A stretch of 64,000 bases of DNA from Aminipila terrae (GTDB lineage Bacteria; Bacillota; Clostridia; Peptostreptococcales; Anaerovoracaceae): positions 3,410,001 to 3,474,000 of the forward strand of contig NZ_CP047591.1 of the NCBI RefSeq assembly GCF_010120715.1, in the 5' to 3' direction. The position numbers were made by a program, and so were the translations under genes. The notes under the pieces are model-generated. The model saw only the letters and a program-made list of their open reading frames with translations. It was not told the DNA's origin and made no database searches. Below are positions 61,784 through 64,000 of this stretch, one piece after another (within the stretch, counting starts at the first letter, position 1; every line of letters starts with the position of its first letter).

Positions 61784-63205
61784 ATGAAAAAAATAATATC
61801 ATTAGTTCTAATAACCGTATTGGTACTATTATCTTGTACTGGTTGTTTTAACAAAAGTCAGACTGAATTTGAAGAGAAATTAGCTTCACAGCTAAATCTT
61901 ATCTATAGTGATTTATTAAAAAACCTTCCTGATACTAAGGATATTGAAGCGCAGAAAGAATATCTGCTTAATTGGGCTGGCAGTCACAATATACCTGTTT
62001 CTTATGACAAACAAAATAATATTATTATGTCAAAGAAAGCCACAAAGGGCTATGAAAATGCTCAGGCTACAACATTTCAATGCTCTATTGGAACAGGAAA
62101 GCCATCCGAACAATATGAGGCCATTGCCACTGCTCTGTACTTAATTGACAAAGTTGAAAAGCATGGATTCATCCGAGTACTTTTTACAACTGCTACGGAT
62201 ACTCAGTTAACAGGTGCACAATCTATAAGTACCAATTACCTTCATGGAAATAATCTGATCAATCTTACATGGGCGGAGAAAACAGCTTTCACTATAGGCA
62301 GTGCAGGAACCTCTGAATATGATTTTTCTAAACAGTTACAGTGGATTCAGCCTACTTACCCAAATGCATATGAAATTTCCATCAAAAATTTAAATGGAGG
62401 CAGCTCAGGCATAACTTCAGGCACTCACCCAAATCCTATTAAAACCATCGGAGATTTTTTAGCATCTGCAAAAAGCAAAGGTGTTTTGATTGAACTGGCG
62501 TCTTTTAATGGTGGGGATGCTGCTGTAAATTATCCTTCCGGTGCAACAGCTGTTGTATTAATCAATGATAATGATGTAAGCCGATTCCAAAAATGGTTTG
62601 AAAATGACGCATCAAAATTTAAAGACAAATATGGGGATACGGAAGAACATTACACTTATACCATGACACCTGTTGCCGCTCCTCAAAATGTTATTTCAAA
62701 AGATGACAGTACAAAAGTCTTTAGCTTGCTGTATACTATGATAAATGGTGTTTACTCAAAGTCAGATGAAGGAGATATCATCGCTACTTCAAACATTGGA
62801 ACCATCAGAACCAATACTGGAAATCTGGATGTGACAATTTGTGCAAGAAGCCTTAACGACAGTACCTTAAAGGAAATTTCTTCTACCTTTGAAGTTATTT
62901 GTGGGCTAAATGATGTTTCTTACAAAGTAACAAATCAGTTCCCTATCTGGAGCGGAAATGAAGAAAGTACTTTACTCCTGAGATTGACCGATTTGTTCCA
63001 AAAAGATTTTGACAAGAAAGTAAAAAGTAAATCCACTATGAACAATACCGAATGCGCGATTTTCAAAACCCGTAGTGAAAATTTAGATATTATATCAATG
63101 AGCGTAAACTTTGAAAATGGAATCACTGAAATCGAAGCACTCCAGCATTTCCTTGAATCCTTAAATGAATCATGGAAACCAGCTGCAAAGGATTCTGAGC
63201 AGTAA
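61784..63205 (+). CDS. lipoprotein with degenerate PepD-like (M20) dipeptidase fold
   Basis: 473 residues. The lipoprotein signal (KKIISLVLITVLVLLSCTGC; acylated Cys18 or 21) is followed by a region resembling Xaa-His dipeptidase PepD: VLFTTATDTQLTGAQSI for TTDEExGMTGA, LINLTWAEKTAFTIGSAG for NLDxEEEGxxxIG, and NLNGGSSGITSGTHPNPIKT for GGHSGxxIxxGRxNA. The metal ligands are missing (FQCSIGTG in place of HxDMV; SS for HS). It is probably an extracytoplasmic binding or scaffold protein rather than a peptidase. GGAG precedes the ATG. Confidence 0.75.
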   Translation: MKKIISLVLITVLVLLSCTGCFNKSQTEFEEKLASQLNLIYSDLLKNLPDTKDIEAQKEYLLNWAGSHNIPVSYDKQNNIIMSKKATKGYENAQATTFQCSIGTGKPSEQYEAIATALYLIDKVEKHGFIRVLFTTATDTQLTGAQSISTNYLHGNNLINLTWAEKTAFTIGSAGTSEYDFSKQLQWIQPTYPNAYEISIKNLNGGSSGITSGTHPNPIKTIGDFLASAKSKGVLIELASFNGGDAAVNYPSGATAVVLINDNDVSRFQKWFENDASKFKDKYGDTEEHYTYTMTPVAAPQNVISKDDSTKVFSLLYTMINGVYSKSDEGDIIATSNIGTIRTNTGNLDVTICARSLNDSTLKEISSTFEVICGLNDVSYKVTNQFPIWSGNEESTLLLRLTDLFQKDFDKKVKSKSTMNNTECAIFKTRSENLDIISMSVNFENGITEIEALQHFLESLNESWKPAAKDSEQ

Positions 63206-63212
63206 GAAAAAT

Positions 63213-63247
63213 AACAGCCTGAAATCATCACAAGATTTCAGGCTGTT
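63213..63247. terminator. bidirectional terminator (lipoprotein / GGDEF)
   Basis: AACAGCCTGAAATC and GATTTCAGGCTGTT form a 14-bp perfect stem with a 7-nt loop, with A run before and T-rich sequence after. Confidence 0.85.
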
Positions 63248-63250
63248 TGT

Positions 63251-64000
63251 TTATAATTTATGACCCTGAGCGGTTCTGAGATTAAAATATAATCTACCTA
63301 TAAAGTCTTCTGGTTCATCATCATTTTCTAAAGAAGCTACGGCATAGGTAAAACTAATATCCAATTTTATCCCTTCAAACTCTGATGCAGATTTTGTTAC
63401 TTCCTCATGAATCTTTCCACAGATATCTTCCATCTCCTGGGTTGTTTTATTGATGAAAAAAATTCCCATTTCATCTGGTCCTAAACGCCCAGCCAGCCCT
63501 CCATTAGATTCTGCACATTTTGCCATAACTTCTGCAACATATTGCAGCACTTCATTTCCTAAATTATAACCGTATAAGGAATTAATCTGGGTGTAATTAT
63601 CAATATCGATGGCTGCTCCCACTAACGTATTAAACGCCACTTCCTTTTCTAAGAAATCATCAAGATAGTTCTTTATGTAATCCAGATTATATAAGCCTGT
63701 CAAGATGTCTCTCACCGCCAATTCATTAAACTGCGAAACAATATTTTCCACATTTTTGTTTTCTGCACGATAATAATTGAATCCAAGCATACTGGAAGTT
63801 ATATCTTTGATTAATTCCATGGCTAACATTTTATCCTTTATTTTAACGGGCCTTGAAATAATCAACATAACTTTTCCATGTAAAAATTCCAGTTTTACAT
63901 ACTGTCTTTGTTTCACATAGGCATACTTTGAAACGCAGTTTGAACACGCTTCGTCTCTGCCCCAATATTCATAACAACAATCTTCTTGCTTTTTCAGATT
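63251..64000 (-). CDS. GGDEF-domain protein with Cys-rich PAS-like head (partial)
   Basis: The open frame extends past the right edge. The visible N-terminal part has CCYEYWGRDEACSNCVSKYA, a Cys-rich PAS-like sensor segment, then KLEFLHGKVMLIISRPVKIK. The GGDEF domain starts at RDILTGLYNLDYIKNYLDDF; the signature loop is GRLGPDEMGIF, where GG(D/E)EF has become GPDEM. Cyclic di-GMP synthesis is therefore doubtful; it may bind GTP or act as a sensor. The true start lies outside the window. Confidence 0.85.
   Translation of the reverse strand, partial: NLKKQEDCCYEYWGRDEACSNCVSKYAYVKQRQYVKLEFLHGKVMLIISRPVKIKDKMLAMELIKDITSSMLGFNYYRAENKNVENIVSQFNELAVRDILTGLYNLDYIKNYLDDFLEKEVAFNTLVGAAIDIDNYTQINSLYGYNLGNEVLQYVAEVMAKCAESNGGLAGRLGPDEMGIFFINKTTQEMEDICGKIHEEVTKSASEFEGIKLDISFTYAVASLENDDEPEDFIGRLYFNLRTAQGHKL

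Overview
The window looks like the chromosome of a low-GC, strictly anaerobic, spore-forming member of the Clostridia. The signs are an alpha/beta-type SASP, YlbJ and a SpoIIIE/FtsK translocase, anaerobic class III ribonucleotide reductase (nrdD/nrdG), acetate kinase, zinc-ribbon forms of L28 and L32, and Gram-positive LexA-box control of recA. The genus cannot be read from the sequence; a relative of the Anaerovoracaceae is only a guess. Nearly all host genes are on the minus strand.

Left host block (1-7208): start of a B12-binding radical SAM protein, HD-domain protein, small secreted protein, obgE, rpmA, rplU (with promoter and leader), recA (with promoter and LexA box), pncC, pgsA, rimO. 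Right host block (43452-64000): ftsK/spoIIIE, asd, dapA, rpmF, ackA, tmcAL, ylbJ, a coiled-coil protein, coaD, rsmD, SASP, recG, an Asp23 protein, rpmB, nrdG, nrdD (promoter plus NrdR-like box), a GNAT acetyltransferase, a lipoprotein that looks like a catalytically dead dipeptidase, and a GGDEF protein running off the edge.

Between rimO and ftsK lies a roughly 36-kb prophage (about 7.3-43.4 kb) that separates genes usually adjacent in Clostridia. Its late operon on the minus strand runs HNH, small and large terminase, portal, protease, capsid, connectors, tail sheath, tube, chaperone, tape measure, baseplate, fibre, amidase and holin (27.6 to 8.06 kb). It is a PBSX-like contractile-tailed (myovirus) design with an HK97-type head. 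Upstream are two tyrosine recombinases, an XRE regulator divergent from a Cas2-like small protein, many small early genes, a DUF4373-type replication protein, SSB and a ParA/ParB pair with a 19-bp palindrome at the parA/parB junction. The immunity region follows: a two-HTH repressor with a 15-bp inverted-repeat operator. Then come a TerB-like/BRCT protein, a convergent three-gene operon ending in a SecB-like chaperone, and a large serine recombinase at the right end. ParA/ParB plus several recombinases suggest a phage-plasmid-like life style.

Two signals deserve most attention. First, the three-gene SecB-like operon (39.8-41.3 kb) has the architecture of a toxin-antitoxin-chaperone or anti-phage module with unrecognised partners. 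Second, the tail assembly chaperone carries a textbook -1 programmed frameshift: slippery A AAA AAC, a 6-nt spacer and an 11-bp stem.

At least ten reading frames are broken by what behaves as one missing base, mostly in C/G or A/T runs (HD protein, pncC, small phage membrane protein, DUF2634 protein, terminase, first gene of the SecB module, ftsK, asd twice, nrdG). Assembly or sequencing error is the simplest explanation, so these are annotated as single genes with a frameshift.
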